DNA of 64,000 bases from Gordonia effusa NBRC 100432. Lineage in GTDB: Bacteria > Actinomycetota > Actinomycetes > Mycobacteriales > Mycobacteriaceae. Both the position numbers and the translations under genes were made by a program. Of this stretch, positions 33,993 to 42,600 are shown in pieces (positions within the stretch are counted from its first letter, which is position 1; every line of letters starts with the position of its first letter). The notes under the pieces were generated by a model. That model was not told the origin of the DNA. It did not search any database and saw only the letters and a program-made list of their open reading frames with translations. The stretch spans positions 62,001-126,000 of the forward strand of contig NZ_BAEH01000018.1 of the NCBI RefSeq assembly GCF_000241305.1, in the 5' to 3' direction.

Positions 33993-34011
33993 CGTCAACT
34001 AGCGGTTGACG
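33993..34011. promoter_or_regulatory. Second GTCAAC/GTTGAC inverted repeat upstream of clpC2-like gene
   Basis: Arms CGTCAAC (33993-33999) and GTTGACG (34005-34011). The half-site equals that of the adjacent palindrome. It lies across the stop codon of the DUF2236 gene. Confidence 0.65.
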
Positions 34012-34936
34012 CTCCGGCTCTAGCGTCGCGAATTTCGGCCGGTGTCACGACGCGCGGATCGGCCGGTGGTGCACTGCGACGGTGCTCGCGCAATGTTTTC
34101 GCGGTCAGGGGGGCGATCGTGCTGATTGCGAGTTCTCTCACCCGGGGTTCGCGGGCCGCTATCACGGTAGTTTTCGCGGCGACAATGGCGGCTCGATCCA
34201 TGAAGCCTGGCTGGTTGAACCCGCCTAACGTGCGCATCCACTGCGGTAGCGTCGCGATGGTGACGGGGGCCATTAGGCGACTGCCCAGCCAGAACTTAGC
34301 GCCTGCGGTCGGATAGTCGGTGCGCAGCAGGTAACGCATCCCGCGCCGGGCTACTTCGGAGGTGCACAACTGCGGACGCACCTGGGCGTAGTACTCGCGA
34401 ACCTCGTCGCGGCTGGTTGGTACATCCGACGGTTTGCAGGTCTGCAACTCGGCGGCGATGACGCATTCCCGCCAGTACTGTGCCTCCTCCTCGGGACTTA
34501 ATGGGCCAGGGCCGAACATCTCGTAGCATTTGAGCACCGAATGCCAGCCAGTGACGTGAATCCACAATTGCGATGCGGGGTTGTTGGCCGCAAATCGTTT
34601 TCCGGTGATCGGCTCGATGCCGGTCATCGCCGCGTGAATACCCATCAGATGCTCGGATTCCAGCATTGCGCGCTCGCCGTCGCCGACCGCAACCGTCAGG
34701 AAGTAGGCGAGAGTGTGGTCCAGCCGGGCGGCCGGCTTGCGATAGATGCCTTGTGAATTGGCAACTGCGGCAGCCAAAAACGGATCGAAATGTTCCAAGA
34801 CCACCGACCGCTGGAAGCCGATCAAGGCCGTCGGTGCTGCCCACACCTTCCACGACGGTGAGTCGGGACCAAAGAAGCCGTAGTTATTGGCGCGAAGCGG
34901 CGGCCGGACATGAGCTGACGGAGCCGATGCGTTCAT
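33995..34936 (-). CDS. DUF2236 (MpaB/latex-clearing type) oxygenase-like protein
   Basis: 313 residues from ATG 34936 (MNASAPSAHVRPPLRANNYGFFGPDSPSWKVWAAPTALIGF). The DUF2236 signature is readable: RLDHTLAYFLTVAVGDGERAMLESEHLMGIHAAMTG, with later WIHVTGWHSVLKCYEMF. The family includes the haem-containing rubber oxygenase Lcp and many uncharacterised mycobacterial proteins; histidines of HTLAYF, EHLMGIH and WIHVTGWH could hold the haem. Substrate unknown, probably a hydrophobic compound. It is divergent from a TetR gene, with two palindromes between them, so it is probably that regulator's target. The frame upstream to 35182 lies in the TetR gene and is not used. Confidence 0.85.
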   Translation of the reverse strand: MNASAPSAHVRPPLRANNYGFFGPDSPSWKVWAAPTALIGFQRSVVLEHFDPFLAAAVANSQGIYRKPAARLDHTLAYFLTVAVGDGERAMLESEHLMGIHAAMTGIEPITGKRFAANNPASQLWIHVTGWHSVLKCYEMFGPGPLSPEEEAQYWRECVIAAELQTCKPSDVPTSRDEVREYYAQVRPQLCTSEVARRGMRYLLRTDYPTAGAKFWLGSRLMAPVTIATLPQWMRTLGGFNQPGFMDRAAIVAAKTTVIAAREPRVRELAISTIAPLTAKTLREHRRSAPPADPRVVTPAEIRDARAGASTAS

Positions 34937-34961
34937 GGGGATGCCCTTTCTGGGACTCTTG

Positions 34962-34996
34962 CTACATATTTGTAGGAAATTACTACAATCATGTAG
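34962..34996. promoter_or_regulatory. Tandem CTACA-N4-TGTAG palindromes between DUF2236 and TetR genes
   Basis: CTACA TATT TGTAG (34962-34975) and CTACA ATCA TGTAG (34983-34996). The starts are 21 bp apart, two helical turns, suited to two TetR dimers on one DNA face. Confidence 0.8.
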
Positions 34997-35043
34997 CTTT
35001 GACTCGTGACAGTCAAGAGATCGGTTTGGGAGGGGATTCGGCG

Positions 35044-35670
35044 ATGGCTGTAAAACCTGGAAGCAGGCGACCATACGCAGCGCGGATGCCAGAAGCCGAG
35101 CGCCGGGACCAGCTCCTCGACGCCGCGTTGGAGATCGTGGTGACGCGGGGACACAGTGCTGCGACGATGGGCAGTGTTGCACTTCAGGCGGGCGTCACTC
35201 GCCCGGTTGTCTACGGCATCTTCGCTGATCGCGAGGAGTTGCTGGCCGCATTGCTGGAGCGGGAGAGCGCGGCAGCGGCGCATCAGGTCGCCGAACTGAG
35301 CCCTGGGCGGGACAATACCGATCTTACCGTGGCATTGAGTACCGGCTTCGCCGACTTGGTGACACAATTCCTGCAATCCGTTCGTGCCGCACCTGCCCGC
35401 TGGTTCTGCATCGTCATGCAGGTACCGGGGATGCCAGTCGAGTTCCACGCAGCTCGCGACGCCGTCCGGTTCCGTATCGTCGATACCTTTGCCCAGTCGG
35501 TTGCCGCCCACCTTCCCGACGCCGATGCGATGCTCACGGCCGAAATGTTGGTCGGGATGTTGGAATGGGCCGCACGGATGACGCTCACCCAGCCCGAGGA
35601 ATATCCGCCGGAGCGGTTCGCGACCGCGTTGAGGCCGTTGGCGTTGTCGTTTGGTGGCAGCAACTCGTAA
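35044..35670 (+). CDS. TetR-family regulator divergent from DUF2236 gene
   Basis: 208 residues with a typical N-terminal DNA-binding domain (RRDQLLDAALEIVVTRGHSAATMGSVALQAGVTRPVVYGIFADREELLAALLERE, about 20-74). ATG 35044 follows GGGAGGGG at good spacing. Two equal palindromes in the 107-bp divergent region are its likely operators, so it should repress the DUF2236 gene and itself. It ends 74 bp before egtB on the same strand; read-through to egtB is possible, but a role in ergothioneine control is speculative. Confidence 0.85.
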   Translation: MAVKPGSRRPYAARMPEAERRDQLLDAALEIVVTRGHSAATMGSVALQAGVTRPVVYGIFADREELLAALLERESAAAAHQVAELSPGRDNTDLTVALSTGFADLVTQFLQSVRAAPARWFCIVMQVPGMPVEFHAARDAVRFRIVDTFAQSVAAHLPDADAMLTAEMLVGMLEWAARMTLTQPEEYPPERFATALRPLALSFGGSNS

Positions 35671-35744
35671 TCGGTTGTCGGCGAGCGGATAAGCGCATAC
35701 GGTGGATTTTGGCGTCGATCCGGGCCGACAATGCTGGGAGTCCT

Positions 35745-36998
35745 ATGAGCACCGTTGCACCGCCGCAATCCCTTCTCGACACGTTCACCTCGGTGCGTTC
35801 GTTGACCGACGAGTTGACCGCGAACCTATCCGCCGAAGATCAAACACCGCAGTCGATGACCGCGGCCAGTCCGGTGAAATGGCATCGGGCACACGTCACT
35901 TGGTTCTTCGAAGAGTTCGTCTTGCGGAGGCAACCCGGGTACTCGGTCTACGACGAAACCTTCCGCTACCTATTCAACAGCTACTACGAGGCAGTCGGGC
36001 CACGGCATCCCCGGCCAGATCGCGGGCTCGTCACACGACCGGGCGTGGTGGAGATCACTCGCTACCGTGAGCATGTCGATGCGGCACTGGCGGATCTATT
36101 ACTCCGGGGTGAGCTTGACGAATCTGCTTGCGCGCTAGTCGAATTGGGCTGTAACCATGAGCAACAACACCAGGAGTTGTTGCTCATGGACTTCAAGCAT
36201 CTGCTATCGCGACAAGCGTTCGCGCGGGCCTACGTCGACCGGCCGATCGAATCGCGTGCGGCGGCGCGGTCATCCTCGGAAAAAATTCATTGGCGGGCAA
36301 TCGAGCAAGGGCTGACCGAGATTGGTTCGGACGGTGACGGTTTCGCGTATGACAACGAGGGGCCGCGCCATACGGTCTACTTGCCGGGTGGCGAGATCGC
36401 TTCGCGTGCGGTCACCAATGAGGATTGGCTGGAGTTCATCGTCGATGACGGATATCGACGCCCGGACTTGTGGCTCTCCGACGGTTGGGCGGCCGTCAAC
36501 GAATTAGGCTGGCACGCACCGGAATACTGGGACCTGAACCCCGACGACCCCGCGTCGTCGACGACATTCACGCTGTCCGGTCGTCGTCCGATCGTGCTAG
36601 ACGAAGCGGTAGTCCACATTTCGTTCTACGAAGCAGATGCGTACGCGCGTTGGGCCGGTGCGCGATTGCCCACCGAATTCGAATGGGAAGTCGCGGCACG
36701 GGATCTGGAGCCGCTACGTGGCGAGTTACTCGATCCGGCACGGTGCCACCCGAGTCGCGCGGCCCATGCCATGGTCGGCGATGTGTGGGAGTGGACGGCG
36801 AGTGCGTATCTGCCGTATCCGGGTTTCACCCCGGCCAATGGCGCGGTTGGTGAGTACAACGGAAAGTTCATGTCCGACCAGCATGTTCTGCGTGGTGCGG
36901 GTGCGGTGACACCGCGCGGGCATGAACGCATCACTTACCGAAATTTCTTCCCGGCGGCCTCCCGCTGGGCGTTCAGCGGCGTGCGGTTGGCGCGATGA
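35745..36998 (+). CDS. egtB: Ergothioneine sulfoxide synthase EgtB
   Basis: 417 residues: an N-terminal DinB-like domain and a C-terminal formylglycine-generating-like (FGE-sulfatase) domain. The three iron-binding histidines read as H50 (KWHRAHVTWF) and H138/H142 (CNHEQQHQE). The C-terminal part has VGDVWEWTASAYLPYPGF and ends RWAFSGVRLAR. EgtB joins trimethylhistidine to cysteine or gamma-glutamylcysteine with oxygen. GGGAG precedes ATG 35745. The stop overlaps the egtD start (ATGA). Neither egtA, egtC nor egtE is present here, unlike the five-gene mycobacterial cluster, so the thiol substrate is open. Confidence 0.92.
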   Translation: MSTVAPPQSLLDTFTSVRSLTDELTANLSAEDQTPQSMTAASPVKWHRAHVTWFFEEFVLRRQPGYSVYDETFRYLFNSYYEAVGPRHPRPDRGLVTRPGVVEITRYREHVDAALADLLLRGELDESACALVELGCNHEQQHQELLLMDFKHLLSRQAFARAYVDRPIESRAAARSSSEKIHWRAIEQGLTEIGSDGDGFAYDNEGPRHTVYLPGGEIASRAVTNEDWLEFIVDDGYRRPDLWLSDGWAAVNELGWHAPEYWDLNPDDPASSTTFTLSGRRPIVLDEAVVHISFYEADAYARWAGARLPTEFEWEVAARDLEPLRGELLDPARCHPSRAAHAMVGDVWEWTASAYLPYPGFTPANGAVGEYNGKFMSDQHVLRGAGAVTPRGHERITYRNFFPAASRWAFSGVRLAR

Positions 36999-37942
36999 CG
37001 ACAATCGACGCGGGGCTAGCCGCCGACGCCGCGACACTGTGGAACAATCCGCCGACCGTTGGCACCAAATGGCTCTACGACGAACGCGGCAGCAAACTCT
37101 TCGACGAGATCACCCGCTTGCCCGAGTACTACCCGACCCGACGTGAGACCGAGATTCTCGCCGCGCACAGCGTCGACATCGCGCGACGAACCGAAGCTGC
37201 TATGGTCGCCGAATTCGGTTCTGGCACATCGACAAAATCGCGACTACTGCTGACCGCGTTCGCCCATCGTGCCGCGAGCCAGTCCCGTTCGCTGCGCTAT
37301 GTGCCGATCGACGTCAGTCCCGAGGTCTTAACGCAGTCGAGCCACGACCTCTCACTGGACTATCCGACTGTCAGCGTTGAACCGCTGCTAGCGGATTTCA
37401 CCGAACCGCTCGACTTGCCGCCGGCGGACGGGCCCCGTCTCGCGATATTCCTGGGCGGGACGATCGGCAACTTCGATACCGCCGGGCGAGCCGAATTCTT
37501 CGGACGTATCGCCGACGGATTGGTGCCGGGAGATTTCTTTCTGCTCGGCGCCGATCTCATTAAGGACACCGGGCGTCTGGTCGCCGCGTATGACGACAAG
37601 GCCGGGGTTACCGCGGATTTCAACCGAAATATCATCGAAGTTCTGCGAACCGCGCTGGATGCCACTGGGCTCTACCCAGACGATTTCGCGCATCTGGCGC
37701 GGTGGAATCCGGCTGAGCACCGTATCGAGATGTGGTTGCGGGCGCGGCGCGATATCGAGGTGTATTTCGCTGCGCTCGACCGCAGTTGGCGGCTCCCGGC
37801 CGGTACCGAGATACTGACCGAGATCAGTACGAAATTCGACATCGAGTCGCTTGGCGCGGAATTACGCTCTGCCGGATTTTCGCAAGAGGCGGTATGGACC
37901 GATTCCCATGATGATTTCGCCGTGATTCTGGCTCGCCGGTAG
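36995..37942 (+). CDS. egtD: L-histidine N-alpha-methyltransferase EgtD
   Basis: 315 residues. The SAM site AEFGSGTSTKSRLLL is at about 72-86, EYYPTRRETE at 44-53 and the histidine-binding EISTKF at 276-281; both the Tyr and the Glu/Ser that hold histidine in mycobacterial EgtD are there. It methylates histidine three times to hercynine, the first step of ergothioneine synthesis, which EgtB then sulfurises. Coupled to egtB by a four-base overlap. The usual size for the family is about 320. Confidence 0.93.
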   Translation: MTTIDAGLAADAATLWNNPPTVGTKWLYDERGSKLFDEITRLPEYYPTRRETEILAAHSVDIARRTEAAMVAEFGSGTSTKSRLLLTAFAHRAASQSRSLRYVPIDVSPEVLTQSSHDLSLDYPTVSVEPLLADFTEPLDLPPADGPRLAIFLGGTIGNFDTAGRAEFFGRIADGLVPGDFFLLGADLIKDTGRLVAAYDDKAGVTADFNRNIIEVLRTALDATGLYPDDFAHLARWNPAEHRIEMWLRARRDIEVYFAALDRSWRLPAGTEILTEISTKFDIESLGAELRSAGFSQEAVWTDSHDDFAVILARR

Positions 37943-38046
37943 AGCGGCAAATCGTCCGAATCGGGTGAGGACAGCGCTCGTCGGCCATGCGAGCATTGGC
38001 GGTGACGATGCGGCGTCGTGCCGAGTCGAGCTAAGGAGCATGAACT

Positions 38047-38427
38047 ATGTGGGATTCGTTCTGGGACTTCATCTGGTACACGATCGTTATTTTCGCGTTC
38101 GTCGCCTACCTGATCGTGCTCTGGCACATCATCGGAGATCTCTTCCGCGACAAGGCTTCCTCGGGCTGGGCCAAGGCGGTGTGGGTCGTCTTCCTCATCA
38201 TCTTCCCGTATCTGACGGCCATCGTGTACCTGCTCGCCAAGGGCAAAGGAATGGCCGAACGGCAGCGGGCGGCGTTCGACGATGCGAAGAAGCAGTCTGA
38301 CGCCTATATCCAGTCGGTAGCGGGCACCAGCCCGTCGCAACAGATAGCAGAAGCAAAGGGTTTGCTCGACTCTGGAGCGATTAATCAGGAGGAGTTCGAC
38401 GCGTTGAAGGCCAAAGCGTTGAGTTGA
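38047..38427 (+). CDS. Two-helix membrane protein with PLDNc-like and SHOCT domains
   Basis: 126 residues. Two helices (IWYTIVIFAFVAYLIVLWHII; AVWVVFLIIFPYLTAIVYLLA) form the phospholipase D nuclease N-terminal-like module, followed by a charged stretch and a C-terminal SHOCT motif (IAEAKGLLDSGAINQEEFDALKAKAL). AAGGAG lies nine bases before ATG 38047. Proteins of this layout are common single genes in actinobacteria with no assigned function. There is no nuclease domain itself. Confidence 0.85.
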   Translation: MWDSFWDFIWYTIVIFAFVAYLIVLWHIIGDLFRDKASSGWAKAVWVVFLIIFPYLTAIVYLLAKGKGMAERQRAAFDDAKKQSDAYIQSVAGTSPSQQIAEAKGLLDSGAINQEEFDALKAKALS

Positions 38428-38446
38428 CCTAACTGACTTTCGCGGC

Positions 38447-38480
38447 CGGGCGCCTGTCACCACACGGTGGCGGGCGCCCG
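38447..38480 (+). terminator. Hairpin after the SHOCT gene
   Basis: Arms CGGGCGCC (38447-38454) and GGCGCCCG (38473-38480), with TCACC/GGTG pairing inside. Only a weak T-rich tail (CTGCTATTGT) follows, so this could also be a leader hairpin of the downstream transporter operon. Confidence 0.6.
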
Positions 38481-38576
38481 CTGCTATTGTCTCGGCAAGA
38501 TCTCACGGCGGGTGCGCCAGCCCACGACCGTCTGTCGAGGGGTCGGGTCAATTCGTCACACCCGCAGGAGCCCGCC

Positions 38577-39575
38577 GTGATCGCATATGTCGCCAAACGC
38601 GTGGCGTCGTGGGCGGTGCTCGTCTTCATCGCGACCAATCTCGCGTTCTTCTTGGCGACGGCGTTCCTCGACCCACGCTCCAACTATGCGGCCCGCCGCC
38701 CACCGCTTCCCGAGCAAGTCGTCGACACGACGCTCAGTTCCTACAATCTCAACGACAAGACGCCGCTCTTCGAAAGATGGTGGAACTGGTTGTCGGGCAT
38801 ACTTTTCCATTGGGATTGGGGTTCGACGCCGGTTGGCGTCAGCGTGAACGACCAGGTGTCATTCCGAATCTGGTCATCGGTGCAGCTAGTTGCCGGTGCG
38901 ACCGTGATCGCGACGGTCTTGGGTATCGCGCTGGGCGTCTACACCGCATTGCGGCAGTACAAATTGGCAGACCGCGCATGGCAATTCGTCTCCATCGTGA
39001 TGATCAATGTGCCGGTTGCCGTTGCCGGCCTGGCCGTCGTGCTGATCGGCATCGCGATCAACCAACAAGCCGGCGACACGATTTTCTACGTCTCGGGCTC
39101 GTCGAGTATCGATGTGCATGGCTTCTGGCCGACGTTGCGTGATCGCATCGCTCACCTCGTGTTGCCGACGATCACGCTCGTTGTCGTGCAGTACGCGTCA
39201 CTGCATTTCTTGCAGCGAACATTGTTGTTGGACAACATTAATGCCGACTTTGTCCGGACTGCTCGCGCCAAGGGACTCACTCGGGGCAAAGCCGTGCGGC
39301 GTCACGCGTTGCGCACCGCGATCATTCCGGTGGCCGTCGGTGTCGCGTTCGCGGTGCCCGCGGTCTTTACCGGCGCGGTCATCACCGAGACGATTTTCGG
39401 CTGGGAGGGGATGGGGCGTTACTTCGTCACGTCGATCGGTAACAACGACGTCTACGGGGCGGTGGCGGTGGCCGCCTTCGGGGCGGTCGCGACCGCGGTC
39501 GGAGCGATTCTGGCCGATGTCGTCGTGGTGTATCTCGATCCGCGCGTTCGCATATCCAAAGGAGGTCTGTCGTAA
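38577..39575 (+). CDS. Dipeptide/oligopeptide ABC permease, DppB type (operon 1)
   Basis: 332 residues with six helices and the binding-protein-dependent transport signature in FVRTARAKGLTRGKAVRRHALRTAIIPV. It begins IAYVAKRVASWAVLVFIATNLAFFLATAF, the DppB-like N-terminus. GTG 38577 has GGAG close upstream (GCAGGAGCCCGCC); the frame upstream is not conserved-looking. It forms the membrane channel with the next permease. The stop overlaps the next start (TAATG). First gene of a four-gene operon in the order permease, permease, ATPase, binding protein. Confidence 0.9.
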   Translation: MIAYVAKRVASWAVLVFIATNLAFFLATAFLDPRSNYAARRPPLPEQVVDTTLSSYNLNDKTPLFERWWNWLSGILFHWDWGSTPVGVSVNDQVSFRIWSSVQLVAGATVIATVLGIALGVYTALRQYKLADRAWQFVSIVMINVPVAVAGLAVVLIGIAINQQAGDTIFYVSGSSSIDVHGFWPTLRDRIAHLVLPTITLVVVQYASLHFLQRTLLLDNINADFVRTARAKGLTRGKAVRRHALRTAIIPVAVGVAFAVPAVFTGAVITETIFGWEGMGRYFVTSIGNNDVYGAVAVAAFGAVATAVGAILADVVVVYLDPRVRISKGGLS

Positions 39576-40501
39576 TGTCGGCACTTGACCTAACACCGGT
39601 GGCGACGCGTCCGTCGGGGCGGCTGCGGCTGTTCGCCCGCCGCTTCGCACGTAATCGTTCTGCCCTACTGGGTTTGGTCGTATTCGCCCTGCTGATGCTC
39701 TTCGCTCTTTTCGGCGGGCTATTCACCCAATACAGCTACACCGACACCGACTTTCTCGCGATCGGCTTTCCGCCTGGGAGCGGCCATTGGTTCGGCACCA
39801 ATGACGCCGGGAACGACCTGTACGCGCAAGTGGTGCATGGGCTCGGTCGATCGTTGATCATCGGACTGTCCGTCGCGTTGGGAACCACCACGTTGGCCGC
39901 CGTAATCGGTTGCCTGGCTGCATACTTCGGCGGCTGGGTGCAGCGAGTCGTACTGGGCACCTGCTATCTACTGCTTGTGGTGCCGACCTTTCTGATCCTC
40001 GCCCTGATCTCGAACAAAACCGGCGGCGACTGGCGCTGGCTTATCGTGGTGCTCACCCTGACCGGCTGGATGATGCTGGCGCGCGTCATATTCTCGTTGG
40101 CCGAGTCGATCCGTAGTCGGGATTACGTCACTGCCGCAAGATATCTGGGTGAGTCGCCGTGGGTTATCGTGATCCGCCACATCATCCCGAATCTCGGCTC
40201 GCTTTTGGTGATCAACTTCGCGTTAGGTGTGGTCGCAACAGTGCTTGCCGAGACTGGACTTTCCTTCTTGGGGCTGGGCGTCAAGATCCCCGACGTCACT
40301 CTTGGCGCGCTGCTGCAGTCGGGCGCTGGAGCACTGGCGGCATCGCCGTGGCTGTTCTACTTTCCGGCCGGGGTATTGACCTTACTGACGGTCTCGATGA
40401 CATTGCTGGCCGACGGACTACGAGATGCGTTGGACCCCAACGCCGCTCGGCGACCGCGCCGGCGACGAACCGACCGGACCGAGACGGAGGGCCAGGTATG
40501 A
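39575..40501 (+). CDS. Dipeptide/oligopeptide ABC permease, DppC type (operon 1)
   Basis: 308 residues. The N-terminal helix [23 protein letters not shown] and a periplasmic start ([34 protein letters not shown]) are typical of DppC/OppC; the EAA-loop equivalent is [26 protein letters not shown] stands before ATG 39575. Overlaps the previous stop by one base and the next start by four (ATGA), so strong coupling is expected. Confidence 0.9.
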   Translation: MSALDLTPVATRPSGRLRLFARRFARNRSALLGLVVFALLMLFALFGGLFTQYSYTDTDFLAIGFPPGSGHWFGTNDAGNDLYAQVVHGLGRSLIIGLSVALGTTTLAAVIGCLAAYFGGWVQRVVLGTCYLLLVVPTFLILALISNKTGGDWRWLIVVLTLTGWMMLARVIFSLAESIRSRDYVTAARYLGESPWVIVIRHIIPNLGSLLVINFALGVVATVLAETGLSFLGLGVKIPDVTLGALLQSGAGALAASPWLFYFPAGVLTLLTVSMTLLADGLRDALDPNAARRPRRRRTDRTETEGQV

Positions 40502-42600
40502 CCCCCGTGCTGACTATCAGTGACCTACGCGTCGACTTCGACAGTGAAGCCGGAGCAGTCCAGGCGGTGCGAGGAGTCTCTCTTGACGTGGAGGCCGGCC
40601 GAACCCTGGCAATCGTCGGCGAATCCGGATCGGGGAAATCGGTAACCGCGATGTCGGTGATGGGATTATTGCCCGATGCCGCGCAGGTGTCAGGATCGGT
40701 CCGGTTGGCTGGTGAAGAGCTTCTAGGACGTAGCGACAAGGATTTGTCTCGTATTCGCGGACAACGGATTTCGATGATTTTCCAAGATCCGCTGTCGTCA
40801 CTGACTCCGGTGTATACGGTCGGCGCGCAGTTGGTAGAGGCCGTACGGATTCATCAGTCGATATCCAAATCCGCGGCGTGGCAACGCGCACAGGAGCTAC
40901 TCGATCTGGTCGGAATTCCCGATTCCGGTCGCCGCGCCCGGTCGTATCCGCACGAATTGTCCGGCGGTATGCGTCAGCGCGTGATGATCGCGATGGCCAT
41001 CGCCAACGATCCCGAAGTGATCATCGCCGACGAGCCTACGACCGCGCTCGACGTCACCATTGCCGCGCAGATTCTGACGCTTCTGAAAACTGCCCAAATC
41101 GAAACTGGCGCAGCACTTGTGCTGATCACCCACGATCTTGGCGTCGTCGCCACAACGGCGGACGAGGTCGCCGTGATGTATGGCGGGCGGATCGTCGAGC
41201 GTGCCGGAGTTGACGACCTATTCGCGCGGCCACGTATGCCCTATACCGTCGGCCTGCTGGGGGCGATGCCGCGAGTGGATCTCCAAAACCTCGGCAGCGG
41301 TGAACCATTGACGCCGGTAGAAGGCACGCCGCCAATCTTGATCGACGTCGTGGACCGGTGCCAATTCGAGCCGCGTTGCCCTCTTGCCATCGACTCCTGT
41401 ACCGCGGGCGAGCCGGCTCTGGCCCCGGTGGAGGAGGGGCATTTGGCGGCATGTGTCCGGTCGAACGAGATCGACGGCCAGGGGCTCATCGATGGCAGGC
41501 CGATTTTTCCGTCCGGCGACGAGTCGACCAAAACTGTTATGCCGGAACGGGTTAGCAAGGGCTTGCCCTCACCTGTCCTCGCGGTCAGCGGGCTGCGACG
41601 CGAGTTTCCGCTCACCTCGGGGCTGCTGAAAAGGCGGGTGGGCACCGTGGCCGCGGTGGCCGGCGTGAGTTTCGAGGTGAGGGCGGGCGAGACCTTTGCG
41701 ATCGTCGGTGAGTCGGGCAGTGGAAAGACGACAACTCTGACCGAACTCGTTGATCTCGATCAGCCGGTTGGAGTGATGAGCCTCGACGGTATCGACCCCG
41801 CGACACTGACCGGAAGGGAGCGACGCGGTCTGCGTCGCAGCCTGGCGATGGTTTTCCAGGACCCCGCGCAGGCATTGGACCCGCGTTTCACCGCCTATGA
41901 CATCATTGCTGAGCCCCTGCGCGCGTTGGGAATAAGCAAGGCGGAGACGTCACGTCGAGTCGGTGATCTGATGGCCAAGGTCGGGCTTGACGCGGCGCAC
42001 GCTGACCGCTTTCCGACGGCATTCTCCGGTGGCCAGCGGCAGCGTATCGCGATAGCGCGCGCATTGGCGCTGGGACCGAAACTTGTCGTACTCGACGAGC
42101 CGCTGTCGGCGCTGGACGTCTCGGTGCAGGCGGGGGTGGTGAATCTGCTCGGGGACTTGCAACGCGAAACCGGCGTCGCATTCCTGTTGGTCGCGCACGA
42201 TCTAGCTGTCGTCGCGCATATCGCCGATCGAATCGCGGTCATGTACCGTGGGCTATTCGTCGAAACCGGCACCGCTGCAGAAGTTTTCAGCACGCCATCG
42301 CATCCGTACACGCGAGCACTATTGTCGGCCGTGCCGGTACCTGACCCGGCGGCGCAGCGGGAACGCCGACCGATTCTGCTGCGGGGCGAAGTAGCCGGCG
42401 ACGGAGATGCGGTGGAGGGGTGCTCATTTGCTGGGCGCTGTCCTTTGTTCGCGAAGCTCGGCCCCACGGAGCAGTCGCGGTGCCGGGATGAGGCGCCAGA
42501 ACTTATGCTGGCCAACGGAAGTCACGCGTATGCCTGCCACTTCGCGGCTCACGAGTTAGCCGCTGATTTGGGTGGTACGGAACAGGAGGCTCCGGTATGA
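40498..42600 (+). CDS. Double-domain ABC ATPase, DppD/DppF fusion (operon 1)
   Basis: 700 residues with two full nucleotide-binding domains. First: [26 protein letters not shown] and a Walker [13 protein letters not shown]. Second: [26 protein letters not shown] and [11 protein letters not shown]. Each half ends in an oligopeptide-transporter C-terminal extension with clustered cysteines ([14 protein letters not shown]...C and CSFAGRCP...C...C), which can bind an iron-sulfur cluster in related enzymes. One polypeptide thus gives the ATPase pair. ATG 40498 overlaps the permease stop. Longer than the second ABC ATPase of this window by about 140 residues, chiefly because of these linkers. Confidence 0.92.
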   Translation: MTPVLTISDLRVDFDSEAGAVQAVRGVSLDVEAGRTLAIVGESGSGKSVTAMSVMGLLPDAAQVSGSVRLAGEELLGRSDKDLSRIRGQRISMIFQDPLSSLTPVYTVGAQLVEAVRIHQSISKSAAWQRAQELLDLVGIPDSGRRARSYPHELSGGMRQRVMIAMAIANDPEVIIADEPTTALDVTIAAQILTLLKTAQIETGAALVLITHDLGVVATTADEVAVMYGGRIVERAGVDDLFARPRMPYTVGLLGAMPRVDLQNLGSGEPLTPVEGTPPILIDVVDRCQFEPRCPLAIDSCTAGEPALAPVEEGHLAACVRSNEIDGQGLIDGRPIFPSGDESTKTVMPERVSKGLPSPVLAVSGLRREFPLTSGLLKRRVGTVAAVAGVSFEVRAGETFAIVGESGSGKTTTLTELVDLDQPVGVMSLDGIDPATLTGRERRGLRRSLAMVFQDPAQALDPRFTAYDIIAEPLRALGISKAETSRRVGDLMAKVGLDAAHADRFPTAFSGGQRQRIAIARALALGPKLVVLDEPLSALDVSVQAGVVNLLGDLQRETGVAFLLVAHDLAVVAHIADRIAVMYRGLFVETGTAAEVFSTPSHPYTRALLSAVPVPDPAAQRERRPILLRGEVAGDGDAVEGCSFAGRCPLFAKLGPTEQSRCRDEAPELMLANGSHAYACHFAAHELAADLGGTEQEAPV

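Noticed and set aside
34666-35043. Longer start for the TetR gene at 35044
   Set aside because: The extension reads across the divergent gene and both operators; GGGAGGGG and the family start support 35044.
38428-38576. Riboswitch before the first peptide transporter operon
   Set aside because: Only a simple GC hairpin is present; no conserved aptamer core of a known class could be recognised.
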